A stretch of DNA of 15,373 bases, taken from assembly GCA_958349075.1 (NCBI GenBank), contig CATWBR010000044.1:1-15373 (forward strand). Reading direction: 5' to 3'. Position 1 is the first letter of the stretch; each line of letters begins with the position of its first letter. Shown here in pieces: positions 6,485 to 15,294 of this stretch. Source of the stretch: an uncultured Clostridium sp. Lineage in GTDB: Bacteria > Bacillota > Clostridia > Lachnospirales > Lachnospiraceae. The notes under the pieces are model-generated. The model had not been told where the DNA came from, did no database searches, and saw nothing but the letters and a program-made list of their open reading frames with translations. Both the position numbers and the translations under genes were made by a program.

Positions 6485-7525
6485 ATGTCACAGATTGAAC
6501 TTCGGAATGTAAATAAGACCTATGGAAAAAACAATTGTGTGATTGAAAATCTGAATCTGCGTATTCCCGACGGAAGTTTTACGGTTATGGTCGGACCGAG
6601 CGGATGCGGCAAGTCGACCACACTCCGGATGATTGCCGGATTGGAGAGTTTGAGTTCCGGGGACTTGTATATTGACGGAACCAGGGTGAATGATCTGGAA
6701 CCGGGAGAACGTGATATTGCCATGGTTTTTCAAAACTACGCGCTCTACCCGACCATGAACGTAAGAGAAAATATTGAATTCGGACTGATTAATGCGAAAG
6801 TACCGAAGCCGGAGAGGGAGAGGCGGATACGGGAAATCTGTGAAACGGTGGGACTCACCCCCTATCTGGAGCGGAAGCCGGGAGAACTGTCCGGGGGACA
6901 GCGGCAGAGAGTGGCGTTAGCCAGGGCAATGGTGAAGCAGCCGAAGGTATTTTTGATGGACGAACCGCTCTCAAATCTGGATGCAAAACTCCGGAACCAG
7001 ATGAGGACGGAATTGATTGAATTACATAAACAGCTTGGAACGACCTTCATCTATGTTACCCATGACCAGACCGAAGCAATGTCTATGGCGACCGATATTG
7101 TGCTGATGAATCAGGGAGAGGTTCAGCAGGTCGATTCACCCGAGAGAATCTATAACGATCCCGGTAATTTATTTGCGGCTCAGTTCATCGGAAATCCGAC
7201 AATGAACCTCTTTAAACGCTCTGAGATAGAATCGTTCCTGAATCTGCCGGAACAGGTGGAGACGGTAGGATTCAGGCCGTCCAAAGTCCGTCTTCTGGAC
7301 CCGGGAGATTCCCTCAGCGGCGGGGAGATGGTTACTTCGGGCCCGATACTTACCAGGGAACTGATGGGCAGTGAGATTATTTACCGGCTCCGGTCGCCCT
7401 TTGGCATTATAACCTTTAAAACCTTTAATGAGAAACAGCTTCCCGAGGATATGACCGTCCGGGTGGCGGTTATGAAAAACAGCATGTATCTTTTTGATGC
7501 CGGTGGAAGGAGGGTGAGGGTATGA
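6485..7525 (+). CDS. ABC transporter ATPase, MalK/UgpC/MsmK type
   Basis: 346 residues. Walker A GPSGCGKST at 37-45, Q-loop Q83, signature LSGGQ at 135-139, Walker B ending in MDEP at 158-161, and switch His193 are all intact. The C-terminal part (about 230-346) is the MalK-like TOBE/OB regulatory domain, including an FRPSKVRLL stretch. The protein is slightly shorter than the usual 360-370 residues of the family. It would drive the two permeases downstream from the cytosolic side. GGAG at 6471-6474 precedes the ATG by ten bases; a closer ATG at 6480 is out of frame and leads nowhere. First gene of the ABC operon, overlapping the next gene by four bases. Confidence 0.93.
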   Translation: MSQIELRNVNKTYGKNNCVIENLNLRIPDGSFTVMVGPSGCGKSTTLRMIAGLESLSSGDLYIDGTRVNDLEPGERDIAMVFQNYALYPTMNVRENIEFGLINAKVPKPERERRIREICETVGLTPYLERKPGELSGGQRQRVALARAMVKQPKVFLMDEPLSNLDAKLRNQMRTELIELHKQLGTTFIYVTHDQTEAMSMATDIVLMNQGEVQQVDSPERIYNDPGNLFAAQFIGNPTMNLFKRSEIESFLNLPEQVETVGFRPSKVRLLDPGDSLSGGEMVTSGPILTRELMGSEIIYRLRSPFGIITFKTFNEKQLPEDMTVRVAVMKNSMYLFDAGGRRVRV

Positions 7526-8385
7526 AAACGGCAAAACCTTATTTTCTGATTGCACCGGCCATGATTCTTTTATGTATTTTCTGCATATATCCGATTTTTA
7601 ATATGATAGGGCTCAGTTTTTATGAATGGGATATGATTTCACCGTTTAAAAAATTCGTCGGTTTCAGGAATTTTGTTAAGCTTTTATCGGACAGGCAGTT
7701 CTCCCAGACGCTCATGAACACCGTAATTTACGTAGTCTTTACCGTTGGCTTTGGTGTGGGCTTCGGGCTCCTTCTTGCGGTCTTTCTGTCAAATAAAACA
7801 AAATTGAATCTGCTCCTGCAGAGTGTGGCCTTTTCACCTTATATTGTGTCGCTGGCATCCGTCGCACTCCTGTGGATGTGGCTGATGAACAGTGATTTCG
7901 GATTCCTGAATGCGCTGCTGGCCGTGTTTCATATACCGCCGATCGACTGGCTGGGAAACCCCAGGTTTTCGCTTATCTCGTTAATTATCATCAATGTGTG
8001 GAAAAGCGTCGGCTATAACGCCCTTATTCTGGTGGCGGCCCTTCAGGGAATACCGCCGCATTTATATGAGGCCGCGAAGCTGGACCGGGCCGGGGGATGG
8101 AGAACTTTCAGCCGTATTACATTTCCGATGATATCCCCAACCGTGTTTTTTTTAGCTCTTGTGGATGTGATAGCGGCCTTTAAGGTATTTGAAACAATTC
8201 AGATTATTACCCAGGGAGGACCGCAGAATTCTACCAACACACTTGTATTTTCCCTTTACGAATACGGATTTCAGTTTTACAAAGTGGGTTATGCGGCGGC
8301 AATCGGAGTGGTTTTATTTTTCATCGTACTTTTATTTACAATCCTCTACTTTGCCGTGCTTTCAAAGCGGGTTCATTATCAATAG
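7522..8385 (+). CDS. ABC transporter permease, MalF/UgpA type
   Basis: 287 residues with about six membrane segments, the first at about 7-27. The EAA loop, which docks on the ATPase, is at about 183-205: YEAAKLDRAGGWRTF, then the ITFPMI stretch. This is the carbohydrate-uptake CUT1 pattern. The start overlaps the ATPase stop (ATGA at 7522-7525) and GGAAGGAGGGTG lies directly upstream, so the two genes are coupled. It would pair with the MalG-type permease that follows to form the membrane channel. Substrate cannot be read from the permease; the family carries sugars, oligosaccharides, polyols and glycerol-3-phosphate. Confidence 0.92.
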   Translation: MKTAKPYFLIAPAMILLCIFCIYPIFNMIGLSFYEWDMISPFKKFVGFRNFVKLLSDRQFSQTLMNTVIYVVFTVGFGVGFGLLLAVFLSNKTKLNLLLQSVAFSPYIVSLASVALLWMWLMNSDFGFLNALLAVFHIPPIDWLGNPRFSLISLIIINVWKSVGYNALILVAALQGIPPHLYEAAKLDRAGGWRTFSRITFPMISPTVFFLALVDVIAAFKVFETIQIITQGGPQNSTNTLVFSLYEYGFQFYKVGYAAAIGVVLFFIVLLFTILYFAVLSKRVHYQ

Positions 8386-8402
8386 AGTGAAAGGAGAAAC
8401 TT

Positions 8403-9323
8403 ATGATTGCAGTAAATAAAAAACCGTTTATCCTGCCTGCTCCGGGAGCGGTTCCGGAAAATCAGGAGGAAAGAGGCTGGCCCGAAGCAAGGCGCAGGCT
8501 GTTGGTACGCAGGCTTCGCAAAGCGGCCGGGACTCTGGTGAGTGCAGTCCTTCTGCTGATTTTTTTCTTTCCTTTTTTCTGGATGATTATTACATCCTTT
8601 AAATCGCTTGGAGAGACGATGGTGTTTCCGCCGGCGCTGCTTCCGAAGCAGTTTCACTTTTCAAATTATGTGTCTGCCTTCACCGCATTTCCTTTCGTCA
8701 GGTTTCTTGTGAATTCATGCATTGTCACGGCCTCGGTTCTGGTTCTTCAGATGATTACGGTCATCCCGGCGGCCTATGCCTTTTCGCAGTACCGTTTTAA
8801 GGGTAAATCATTTCTGTTCGGCCTTACGCTGGCGACGATGATGGTGCCGGCGCAGTTGATTTTCCTGCCGCTTTTTATCCTGTTTTCCAGGGCGGGACTG
8901 ATTAACAGCTACCTGTCTCTGATCTTGCCGTTCGGCACCAGCGCATTTGGGATCTTCATGCTCCGTCAGACCTTTAACCAGATGCCGAAGGAACTGATTG
9001 AGGCGGCGCGCCTCGATCGGGCGGGAGAGTGGAAAATCGTAATTCGTCTGTTTCTGCCCATGGCCAGGCCGACCCTGGTTACGATGGCATTACTGACTTT
9101 CATCAATACATGGAATGATTACTTCTGGCCCCTGGTCATGACAACCAATGACACAGTCAGGACCCTGCCGGTGGGAGTGGCGTCCCTCCGCAACATAGAG
9201 AGCGGTATTCATTATAATATCCTGATGGCCAGCAACGTTATGCTGACAATACCGATAATCATCGTTTATCTGCTGGCGCATAAGCAGATTATCAAGGCAT
9301 TCACCTATCTTGGAGATAAATAG
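8403..9323 (+). CDS. ABC transporter permease, MalG/UgpE type
   Basis: 306 residues with GAAAGGAGAAA ahead of the ATG. An unusually long, charged N-terminal stretch of about 40 residues precedes the first membrane segment (about 43-62). Members commonly begin nearer to that segment, but no better start with a ribosome site is visible. The EAA loop is at about 198-218: IEAARLDRAGEWKIV, then LFLPMARP. After it come the WNDYFWPL motif and a final hydrophobic segment, typical of MalG-type CUT1 permeases. Second membrane half of the importer. Confidence 0.9.
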   Translation: MIAVNKKPFILPAPGAVPENQEERGWPEARRRLLVRRLRKAAGTLVSAVLLLIFFFPFFWMIITSFKSLGETMVFPPALLPKQFHFSNYVSAFTAFPFVRFLVNSCIVTASVLVLQMITVIPAAYAFSQYRFKGKSFLFGLTLATMMVPAQLIFLPLFILFSRAGLINSYLSLILPFGTSAFGIFMLRQTFNQMPKELIEAARLDRAGEWKIVIRLFLPMARPTLVTMALLTFINTWNDYFWPLVMTTNDTVRTLPVGVASLRNIESGIHYNILMASNVMLTIPIIIVYLLAHKQIIKAFTYLGDK

Positions 9324-9414
9324 CGTCGGCAAAGAACCTTGTCTGCGGCCGCGCTCCCGGATATGAGAATAAAGCGACATCAATATAACAACGACAAAAA
9401 GGAGAACAAACATC

Positions 9415-10713
9415 ATGAAAAAGAAAACTGCAACCTGCATTTTGGCCGCTCTGGCGGCCGTATCCGCCTGCCTGTCGGGCTGTTCGGGCAATGCGTCCCC
9501 ATCTGCCGGCTCAAGCGGCGCCGCAGCGGAGGGCGGTTCCGACACGGTACAGTTAACTTACTGGTATTCCTGGCAGGATAAGATCGCGGAGAATAATGTG
9601 GAGCGGATTCAGGAATTTAATGAAACGGTAGGAAAGCAGAACAATATTCATGTCAACGCTGAATATCAGGGTACCTACGACGATTTGCACTCCAAGTTAA
9701 AGAGCGCGTTTGTGGCAAACGAGGAGCCGGATGTCTGCGTAATGGAGATTGCCAGCATTAAGTCATTCGCCGACGGAGGGATAATCCAGCCGATTCAGGA
9801 TATGGTGGCACAGGAGGATGTGGATGATTTTTATCCGGGTCTGATGGAAAACTGCTATGTGGATGGGGTCCTCTACGGAGTCCCTTATCTGAGAAGCACG
9901 CCGGTGCTGTACTATAATAAAACACTGTTTGAAAAGGCGGGGCTGGATCCTGAGAAGGGGCCGTCCAATTGGGAGGAACTGTCCGCCATGTCCGGGCAGT
10001 TGGCCGGCATTGGGGTAAGCGGATACGGATTCATTTCAGATATCTGGATTTTTGAAGCCTTCTTACGCAGCAACGGCGGAGATACGGTTAATAAGGACTG
10101 GACGCAGGCGGCATTCAATTCACCGCAGGGTGTGGAGACGGCACAGTATTTTAAGGAAGGAATTACCGATAACAATTTCAAATATTACAGCGGCAAGGAG
10201 GCTCTCACTACCGATGAGGTTAACCAGAACGTCGCGATGTGGATCACGTCGACGGCAAATCTGTCCAATAACCTTCAACTGGCGGCGGACAACGGGTACG
10301 AAATCGGCACTGCATTTATACCGAAAAATACGCAGAATAAGGTACCGACGGGAGGCTGCAACCTGGTTATTACCAGCCGCCTGGAGGGGAAGGAGAAGGA
10401 AGCCGCTGCGCTGCTGATTAATTTCATGACAAACAAAGACAGTGCGGTGAAAAACCATATTAAGACAGGGTATCTTCCGACAAGACAAAGTATCGGCAGT
10501 GACGAACGCCTGACAGCATTATACGAAGAAACACCTCAGTACAGGGTAGCGCTGGAACAGCTCCAATACGGAAGCGGCCGCCCGATGGCCCAGGCCTATT
10601 CGGAAATGACCAAGACATATCAGGATGCTATCGATAAAATCATGACAACCGATGCCGATATACAGGCAGAGCTTAATGAGTGTGCCGCCGCCTGCAATTC
10701 CCTGCTCAAGTAA
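9415..10713 (+). CDS. Extracellular solute-binding lipoprotein, family 1 (sugar/glycerol-phosphate type)
   Basis: 432 residues. The signal peptide ends in a lipobox L20-S-G-C23. A Ser/Ala/Gly-rich linker to about 41 leads to a mature domain that opens TVQLTYWYSWQDK, the usual first strand of family 1 binding proteins. Further family marks are the EPDVCVMEIAS stretch near 105, YGVPYLRSTPVLYYNK near 153-168 and a TGGCN segment in the second lobe. The length fits the family (400-450). AAAAAGGAGAA ahead of the ATG sets the start. It lies 91 bases after the permease gene; that spacer holds no clear promoter or terminator. It should bind the importer's substrate at the cell surface. The ligand is unknown. 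Confidence 0.92.
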   Translation: MKKKTATCILAALAAVSACLSGCSGNASPSAGSSGAAAEGGSDTVQLTYWYSWQDKIAENNVERIQEFNETVGKQNNIHVNAEYQGTYDDLHSKLKSAFVANEEPDVCVMEIASIKSFADGGIIQPIQDMVAQEDVDDFYPGLMENCYVDGVLYGVPYLRSTPVLYYNKTLFEKAGLDPEKGPSNWEELSAMSGQLAGIGVSGYGFISDIWIFEAFLRSNGGDTVNKDWTQAAFNSPQGVETAQYFKEGITDNNFKYYSGKEALTTDEVNQNVAMWITSTANLSNNLQLAADNGYEIGTAFIPKNTQNKVPTGGCNLVITSRLEGKEKEAAALLINFMTNKDSAVKNHIKTGYLPTRQSIGSDERLTALYEETPQYRVALEQLQYGSGRPMAQAYSEMTKTYQDAIDKIMTTDADIQAELNECAAACNSLLK

Positions 10714-10777
10714 TGGGAACGGCATATCAAATTTTAAGGGGAAAGACCGGATCAAATCATAAGACAACGAGGAGAAT

Positions 10778-12040
10778 ATGAAAATGCCAAGATTGGTGGT
10801 AATGTGTGTTGACGCTTTATTTACGACAGATTTAGAAGATGTGGCCGGAATGGAAGGCTTTGGGACCGTTATGGAACATGCGGCCATATATAAAAATGTT
10901 GATTGTATATATCCCACACTGACATATCCGTGTCATGCAACGATCATGTCCGGCTGCTGGCCGGAGCGGCACGGCATCTGTCACAATGAAAAACTGGATC
11001 CCGGGACCAATAACCGTGAATGGTACTGGAATTACAGGGATTTAACCGTGAAGACGATTTTCGATTATGCAAAGGAGAATCATCTGACCACGGCGGCGGT
11101 GCAATGGCCGGTCACGGCCGGGGCTCCCATAGACTATGTGATTCCGGAAATGTGGACGTATGAGCATAAAGCGGATATGCGTGAAGTGCTTCTTCCCAAC
11201 AGTTCTCCGTCCATGAGGGAGATTTATGAAAAGAACTGCCATCTGATGAACTGGAAAGAAAATCCGCGGTTTGACAGTTTTCAGGTACAGTGTGCGGTTG
11301 ATATTATCCACCGCCACAAACCGGATGTGCTTTTCATGCATCAGTCACATCTGGATCATTGCCGTCATGTGTACGGACTTCATGCGCCGGAAATTCAGGA
11401 GGCCCTGCGACTTCACGACGGCTGGATCAGGCAGATTATCGACGCACTGAAAGAGGAAGAGCTGTTTGATAATACGGCGTTTATTATTCTGGGAGATCAC
11501 GGACACCTCCAGGTGGATGTCAATATATGTCCGAACGTACTCCTGGAGCGGGAAGGCATTATAAGGACCGACGGAGCCGGCAAGGTAAGGGAATGGGATG
11601 CGTATATCCAGTCCTGCGGAATCAGCGCACAGGTTTATATCAGAAAACAGGAGGCAGAGGGAACCGTGCTCCGGCTTCTGAATGATTTAAAGGATCTGGG
11701 ATATGTGAAGCAGATTTTCAAGAAAGAGGAATTGAAGGAAAAATACCATCTTGACGGGGCATTTTCCTATATGATTGAAGCAGCGCCGAATTATGCATTC
11801 GGCAATGCCTCCCGCGGTGATTTGCTTTCAGGGACAGACAGCTCCGACTACAAATATTCGGCGGCGACTCATGGCCATCTGCCGTCAAGGGGAGATAAGC
11901 CCTGTTTTATCGTCCATGGCTCGGGGGTACCCGAGGGGACTTTTGAGGGAGCGCGGCTGATTGACGAGGCGCCAACCATGATGAAGCTGCTGGGGCTTTC
12001 ACATGATTCCGGAACAATGGACGGTATACCGCTTTTTTAA
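10778..12040 (+). CDS. Type I phosphodiesterase / nucleotide pyrophosphatase family protein (alkaline phosphatase superfamily)
   Basis: 420 residues, with GAGGAG just ahead of the ATG. The two-metal site of the NPP family can be followed: D12 (CVDA), the nucleophile Thr49 in PTLTYPCHAT, then D193 and H197 (HLDHCRH), D240-H241 (GDHGH) and H365 (THGH). The conserved PERHGI stretch at 62-67 is also present. The family hydrolyses phosphodiesters and pyrophosphates; phosphonoacetate hydrolase shares the fold. There is no signal peptide or membrane segment, so it should act in the cytosol, unlike the surface-bound NPPs. It follows the binding-protein gene by 64 bases with no terminator between, so it is probably the last gene of the ABC operon and acts on what the importer brings in (inference). 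The substrate is not known. Confidence 0.85.
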   Translation: MKMPRLVVMCVDALFTTDLEDVAGMEGFGTVMEHAAIYKNVDCIYPTLTYPCHATIMSGCWPERHGICHNEKLDPGTNNREWYWNYRDLTVKTIFDYAKENHLTTAAVQWPVTAGAPIDYVIPEMWTYEHKADMREVLLPNSSPSMREIYEKNCHLMNWKENPRFDSFQVQCAVDIIHRHKPDVLFMHQSHLDHCRHVYGLHAPEIQEALRLHDGWIRQIIDALKEEELFDNTAFIILGDHGHLQVDVNICPNVLLEREGIIRTDGAGKVREWDAYIQSCGISAQVYIRKQEAEGTVLRLLNDLKDLGYVKQIFKKEELKEKYHLDGAFSYMIEAAPNYAFGNASRGDLLSGTDSSDYKYSAATHGHLPSRGDKPCFIVHGSGVPEGTFEGARLIDEAPTMMKLLGLSHDSGTMDGIPLF

Positions 12041-12119
12041 AGCGGAGAAGGCTGTTATTCCATCTGCTTTTCAGCCTGGTGTACATCTAAGGTGCCGTAC
12101 CGTTGTACAATCCGACCGG

Positions 12120-12148
12120 TTGCCGGAAATTCGGACGGATGTTATACT
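12120..12148 (+). promoter_or_regulatory. Sigma-A promoter of the sigma-54 activator gene
   Basis: TTGCCG at 12120-12125, a 17-base spacer, then TATACT at 12143-12148, which is also an extended -10 (TGTTATACT from 12140). Transcription would start near 12155, giving a leader of about 47 bases before the ATG at 12202. The spacing and the extended -10 make this the best housekeeping promoter in the window. Upstream, GTAC occurs at 12081-12084, 12097-12100 and within TTGTACAA (12103-12110), a possible operator. Confidence 0.65.
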
Positions 12149-12201
12149 TATCTTATCGTTTGGAACCGGTGAGGAGCGGCTGTGCGCAGAAGAGGAGAAA
12201 A

Positions 12202-14160
12202 ATGGACAGGAACAACAATTCCCAGATATCAATGATATGGACAAATCCCATTGCCTTCGAACTTTCGAAAAAACTGGTGGAGGAAAGGCAGTTGGACTGC
12301 CGGGTAATTCTGGCGGAACTATCAGAGGTGGAAGAGGTGGCGGCTTCGGAGGTAAGGGGAGGAGCTAAAATTATTATTTCAAGGGGCGGCGTGTGGAACC
12401 GCATCCAGAAGAAGGTTGCCATACCCATGGTTGCCGTGCGTTTTGCTTTCTCTGATTTTGCCTCGGCTATCGAGGAGGCATCCCGGTACGGCGAACAGAT
12501 TGCCATGGTCGTTTTTTCCGAAGTGATGCTTGAATCAGCCCAAAAGGAATACTATTACTGGAAGGTGAAAACAGTCGTCATCCAGGTTGCGGACATAGAA
12601 GAGGCCCGCAAGGAGATTGACAGTTTAAAGAAGAAAGGAATCAGCGCCATAGTCGGCGGCGTGACTATCCGGAAGCTTGCCGCTGAGAAGGGGATTCCCT
12701 GTGTGCTGTTCGGCTGTAATGAAGACGTTGTTTTAGAAGCGATTTACGACGCACAGAGGCTTTTGAAGCTTTTGCTGGCCCAGGAGGTCCGTTACCGCAC
12801 GATCAGCATGCTGCTTGACAACTCTTCCGAGGGAATGATGACGCTGGACAGGAGCGGCGTTATTACAAACATTAATAAGGTAGCGTTGAAAATACTCGGA
12901 GGGGGGCTTCGTGAAGAAGACGTCCTGGGCAGGGAGTGTATTGAACTGTTTCCGTTCCCGGCCATCATTTCGGGAACTATGCAGGGAAAGCGTTTTTATA
13001 ATTATCTCGTGGCATACAGGAATCACTATCTGGCTGTCAGCAGCCTGCCGATTGTAACAGACAATATAATTAAGGGGATTATCGTAAATATTCAGGATTC
13101 GGACGATATCCAGGCGGTGGAGAATAAGATCCGCAGGCATTCGGCCACGAAAGGTTATGCCGCAAAATATACGTTTCAAAATATTACAGGCCGGAGTGAG
13201 GGGATTATAAAAGCCAAGCATCAGGCCATGATGTATGCGGGAGTGGACAGTACGGTGATGATCTGCGGTGACTCCGGCACGGGGAAAGAGTTATTTGCCC
13301 AGAGTATCCACAATGCCAGCAGCAGAAGAAACCAGCCCTTTGTAGCGGTCAACTGTGCGGCTTTTCCGGAGAGCCTTTTGGAAAGTGAACTGTTCGGCTA
13401 CGAAAAAGGAGCATTTACAGGAGCGAGTCCCAATGGAAAAGCCGGTATTTTTGAGATGGCGCACAAAGGCACCATCTTTTTAGATGAGATTGGCGAGATG
13501 GCGGTTTCGCTTCAGTCACGTCTTCTGCGTGTCATCCAGGAGCGGGAGATTGTCCGCCTGGGTGGCAGCTCCGTGATCCCGGTGGATGTGAGAATTATCA
13601 CGGCAACGAATAAAAATCTGCTGGAGGAGATGAAAAAGGGCAATTTCCGGAAGGATTTGTACTATCGGTTGAGCGTTTTAACCCTTCAGCTTCCCCTGCT
13701 GGAGGAGAGGGCGGAAGATATTCCGCCCCTGGCCCTGCAGTTTGCAAGGACCTTTGGAGAAAAGCACGGACGGGAGCTTACGGGCATTGCGCCCGGCGCG
13801 CTGGAGCTTTTGAAGACACACCGCTATTATGGAAACATAAGAGAACTGTCCAACATCATTGAACGGGCCGCCATCTTTGCAACGGAGACCGAGATTTCAG
13901 TGGAGGACGTGAAAATGGCCCTTTTTGGAAACTCGTTTTCAGAGACGGCACCCATGGAGCCCGCGGATATCCCGGAACGGATTCCGGACGGAGGGGCAGC
14001 AGGCGCACAAGGACGGGAGTGCAGGGAAAAGGAACGGATCAAGGCCGCCCTGGATGAGGCGGACGGGAATTGCACGAAAGCGGCAGAGCTGCTTCATATC
14101 AGCAGGACGACGCTGTGGAGAAAGATGAAGAAATATCGGATTAAGGAAGAAGACCGATAG
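12202..14160 (+). CDS. Sigma-54-dependent transcriptional activator with PrpR_N sensor, PAS, AAA+ and Fis-type HTH domains
   Basis: 652 residues from the ATG at 12202, chosen because GAGGAG lies just upstream; a reading from 12103 would begin inside the promoter. Residues about 5-190 form a PrpR_N sensor, including the IISRGG motif. A PAS domain follows at about 197-310. The AAA+ domain has Walker A GDSGTGKE (356-363), the sigma-54 contact loop GAFTGA (403-408) and Walker B with LDEIGEM (427-433). A Fis-type helix-turn-helix occupies about 610-650. All parts needed to open a sigma-54 promoter are intact. PrpR itself responds to 2-methylcitrate, so a tricarboxylate-like effector is likely (inference). 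The matching promoter is at 104-119; none was found before the ABC operon. It is probably the activator of the tct operon, 12 kb upstream. Confidence 0.93.
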   Translation: MDRNNNSQISMIWTNPIAFELSKKLVEERQLDCRVILAELSEVEEVAASEVRGGAKIIISRGGVWNRIQKKVAIPMVAVRFAFSDFASAIEEASRYGEQIAMVVFSEVMLESAQKEYYYWKVKTVVIQVADIEEARKEIDSLKKKGISAIVGGVTIRKLAAEKGIPCVLFGCNEDVVLEAIYDAQRLLKLLLAQEVRYRTISMLLDNSSEGMMTLDRSGVITNINKVALKILGGGLREEDVLGRECIELFPFPAIISGTMQGKRFYNYLVAYRNHYLAVSSLPIVTDNIIKGIIVNIQDSDDIQAVENKIRRHSATKGYAAKYTFQNITGRSEGIIKAKHQAMMYAGVDSTVMICGDSGTGKELFAQSIHNASSRRNQPFVAVNCAAFPESLLESELFGYEKGAFTGASPNGKAGIFEMAHKGTIFLDEIGEMAVSLQSRLLRVIQEREIVRLGGSSVIPVDVRIITATNKNLLEEMKKGNFRKDLYYRLSVLTLQLPLLEERAEDIPPLALQFARTFGEKHGRELTGIAPGALELLKTHRYYGNIRELSNIIERAAIFATETEISVEDVKMALFGNSFSETAPMEPADIPERIPDGGAAGAQGRECREKERIKAALDEADGNCTKAAELLHISRTTLWRKMKKYRIKEEDR

Positions 14161-14202
14161 GCTGGTAAACGCCTTTGTTTCATTTAGTATACAACATATG
14201 AT

Positions 14203-14251
14203 GGGGCTGTGAAAAAATGGAGATAACCAAAATCCATTTTTCCACAGCCCC
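14203..14251 (+). terminator. Rho-independent terminator after the sigma-54 activator gene
   Basis: The arms 14203-14221 and 14233-14251 pair at 18 of 19 positions around an 11-base loop, starting GGGGCTGTG. The stem is followed by TTTATT. An A-rich inner part and a GC-rich base make a strong terminator, 42 bases after the stop codon. The nearly symmetric stem could also stop transcripts of the convergent lysR gene. Confidence 0.8.
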
Positions 14252-14263
14252 TTTATTGAGTGG

Positions 14264-14296
14264 CAATGAAAAGTTCGCGAAGCGTGCTTTTCGTTG
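14264..14296. repeat. Second hairpin between the convergent genes
   Basis: CAATGAAAAG at 14264-14273 pairs with CTTTTCGTTG at 14287-14296 (one G-U pair), and an inner CGC-GAA-GCG stem lies at 14276-14284. It begins 12 bases after the terminator at 14203-14251 and about 50 bases beyond the end of lysR on the opposite strand. No T-run follows on the minus strand, so it is a poor classical terminator. It could be part of a dispersed intergenic repeat. Confidence 0.5.
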
Positions 14297-14345
14297 TTCC
14301 CAAATGTGATTTCTATTAGCACTGTCCGAAATCAGGATACTGTGA

Positions 14346-15284
14346 TTAATCGACAGATGAATCCTCAGGCAGCCGGTAATAATCCAGTACAAAGTTCCAG
14401 AAATCCATAGCGGCTTCCGTCATCAGGGCTTTCCGATGCCTCATCAGATATACAGTCCGTGATTTACCCGGCTCAGACAATTTGTAATGCCTCAGACCAG
14501 GGCAAAGTGCCAGGGCGTCCGAAAGACATGACTCCGGAATCAGGGAAACCGCCAGACCGTGTCGGATAGTATGGATTTTCGTGAGAAAATCGTCGGTCTG
14601 ATAAAAGGTTCTTGGTATGAAACCTGATTTTTGACAAAGAGAATAGGTGATATCGCTAAAAAACAAATCGGACTGGGACATGACAACAAAGGGCGTAGTG
14701 TCAAAATAAGCCAAATCAATAAACTCTGCATCTTTCTTTACCACGGAAGGAAAATCTTTGCAGTTTTCGGATGCTATTAATACCATATTCTCCTGAAAAA
14801 GCGGCTGAGATACCCAGAACTGTTCCTTATTCACAATGGGATAGTTATTGGAGGAGGAATACAGGATAAAATCCAAATCCTCACTTTGGTTTTGGTTTAT
14901 CAGCATATTTGACTGGCTGATATCGAAGTCAATAAGAGGATTAAGGGAAGAATATGCGTTTGCGCATGATGTAATGATTGGAGCGTATGCATAGCAGTAG
15001 ATACGAATCATTCCCAAAGTCTCATAAGAGATACTTCTGGCTGTATTGACGCCGAGGGTAAGGGTATTGAGCGCCTGCTCGGCATATTTTGCGAAAATAA
15101 GGCCATTATGATTCAATTTGAGGCGGTTTTTGGTCCGATCAAATAATTGGAGATTCAGCTCATTTTCAAGGGCAGTTATATTTTTGCTGAGCGCCGACTG
15201 GGAAATATTCAGAAAATCGGCGGCAGCAGAGACATGTTCGGTTTTTACCAGTTCCAGAAAATATTTTAATTGATATAGTTCCAC
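14346..15284 (-). CDS. LysR-type transcriptional regulator
   Basis: 312 residues from a GTG start at 15284. AGGAGG on the minus strand (15294-15289) lies four bases before it; an ATG further upstream would place that site inside the reading frame, so the GTG is preferred. The N-terminal winged helix (1-60) has the LysR pattern: YQLKYFLELVKTEHVSAAA, then LNISQSALSKNITALENEL, then LFDRT. The co-inducer-binding domain fills about 88-300, with a GLAVSLIPES motif typical of its second lobe. The length matches the family. It converges on the sigma-54 activator gene and points away from the right edge, so its target may lie beyond the window. Nothing here ties it to either transporter operon. Confidence 0.92.
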   Translation of the reverse strand: MELYQLKYFLELVKTEHVSAAADFLNISQSALSKNITALENELNLQLFDRTKNRLKLNHNGLIFAKYAEQALNTLTLGVNTARSISYETLGMIRIYCYAYAPIITSCANAYSSLNPLIDFDISQSNMLINQNQSEDLDFILYSSSNNYPIVNKEQFWVSQPLFQENMVLIASENCKDFPSVVKKDAEFIDLAYFDTTPFVVMSQSDLFFSDITYSLCQKSGFIPRTFYQTDDFLTKIHTIRHGLAVSLIPESCLSDALALCPGLRHYKLSEPGKSRTVYLMRHRKALMTEAAMDFWNFVLDYYRLPEDSSVD

Positions 15285-15288
15285 GGCG

Positions 15289-15294
15289 CCTCCT
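15289..15294 (-). promoter_or_regulatory. Ribosome binding site that decides the lysR start
   Basis: On the minus strand this reads AGGAGG, a perfect match to the 16S rRNA tail, four bases before the GTG at 15284. The remaining sequence to the right edge (15295-15373) is AT-rich toward its end and should hold the lysR promoter, but no element clear enough to call was seen before the window stops. Confidence 0.7.

Noticed and set aside
12003..12368. Plus-strand reading frame of 121 codons overlapping the NPP gene end and the activator start
   Set aside because: It spans the promoter of the activator gene, has no ribosome site, and its end is low-complexity Gly/Arg from another frame.
14262..14280. 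Second sigma-54 promoter between the convergent genes
   Set aside because: GG is followed by GC two bases too far for the fixed -24/-12 spacing, and no gene follows on that strand.
14180..14392. Minus-strand reading frame of 70 codons below lysR
   Set aside because: It is read through both hairpins and the end of lysR, and shows no ribosome site or domain.
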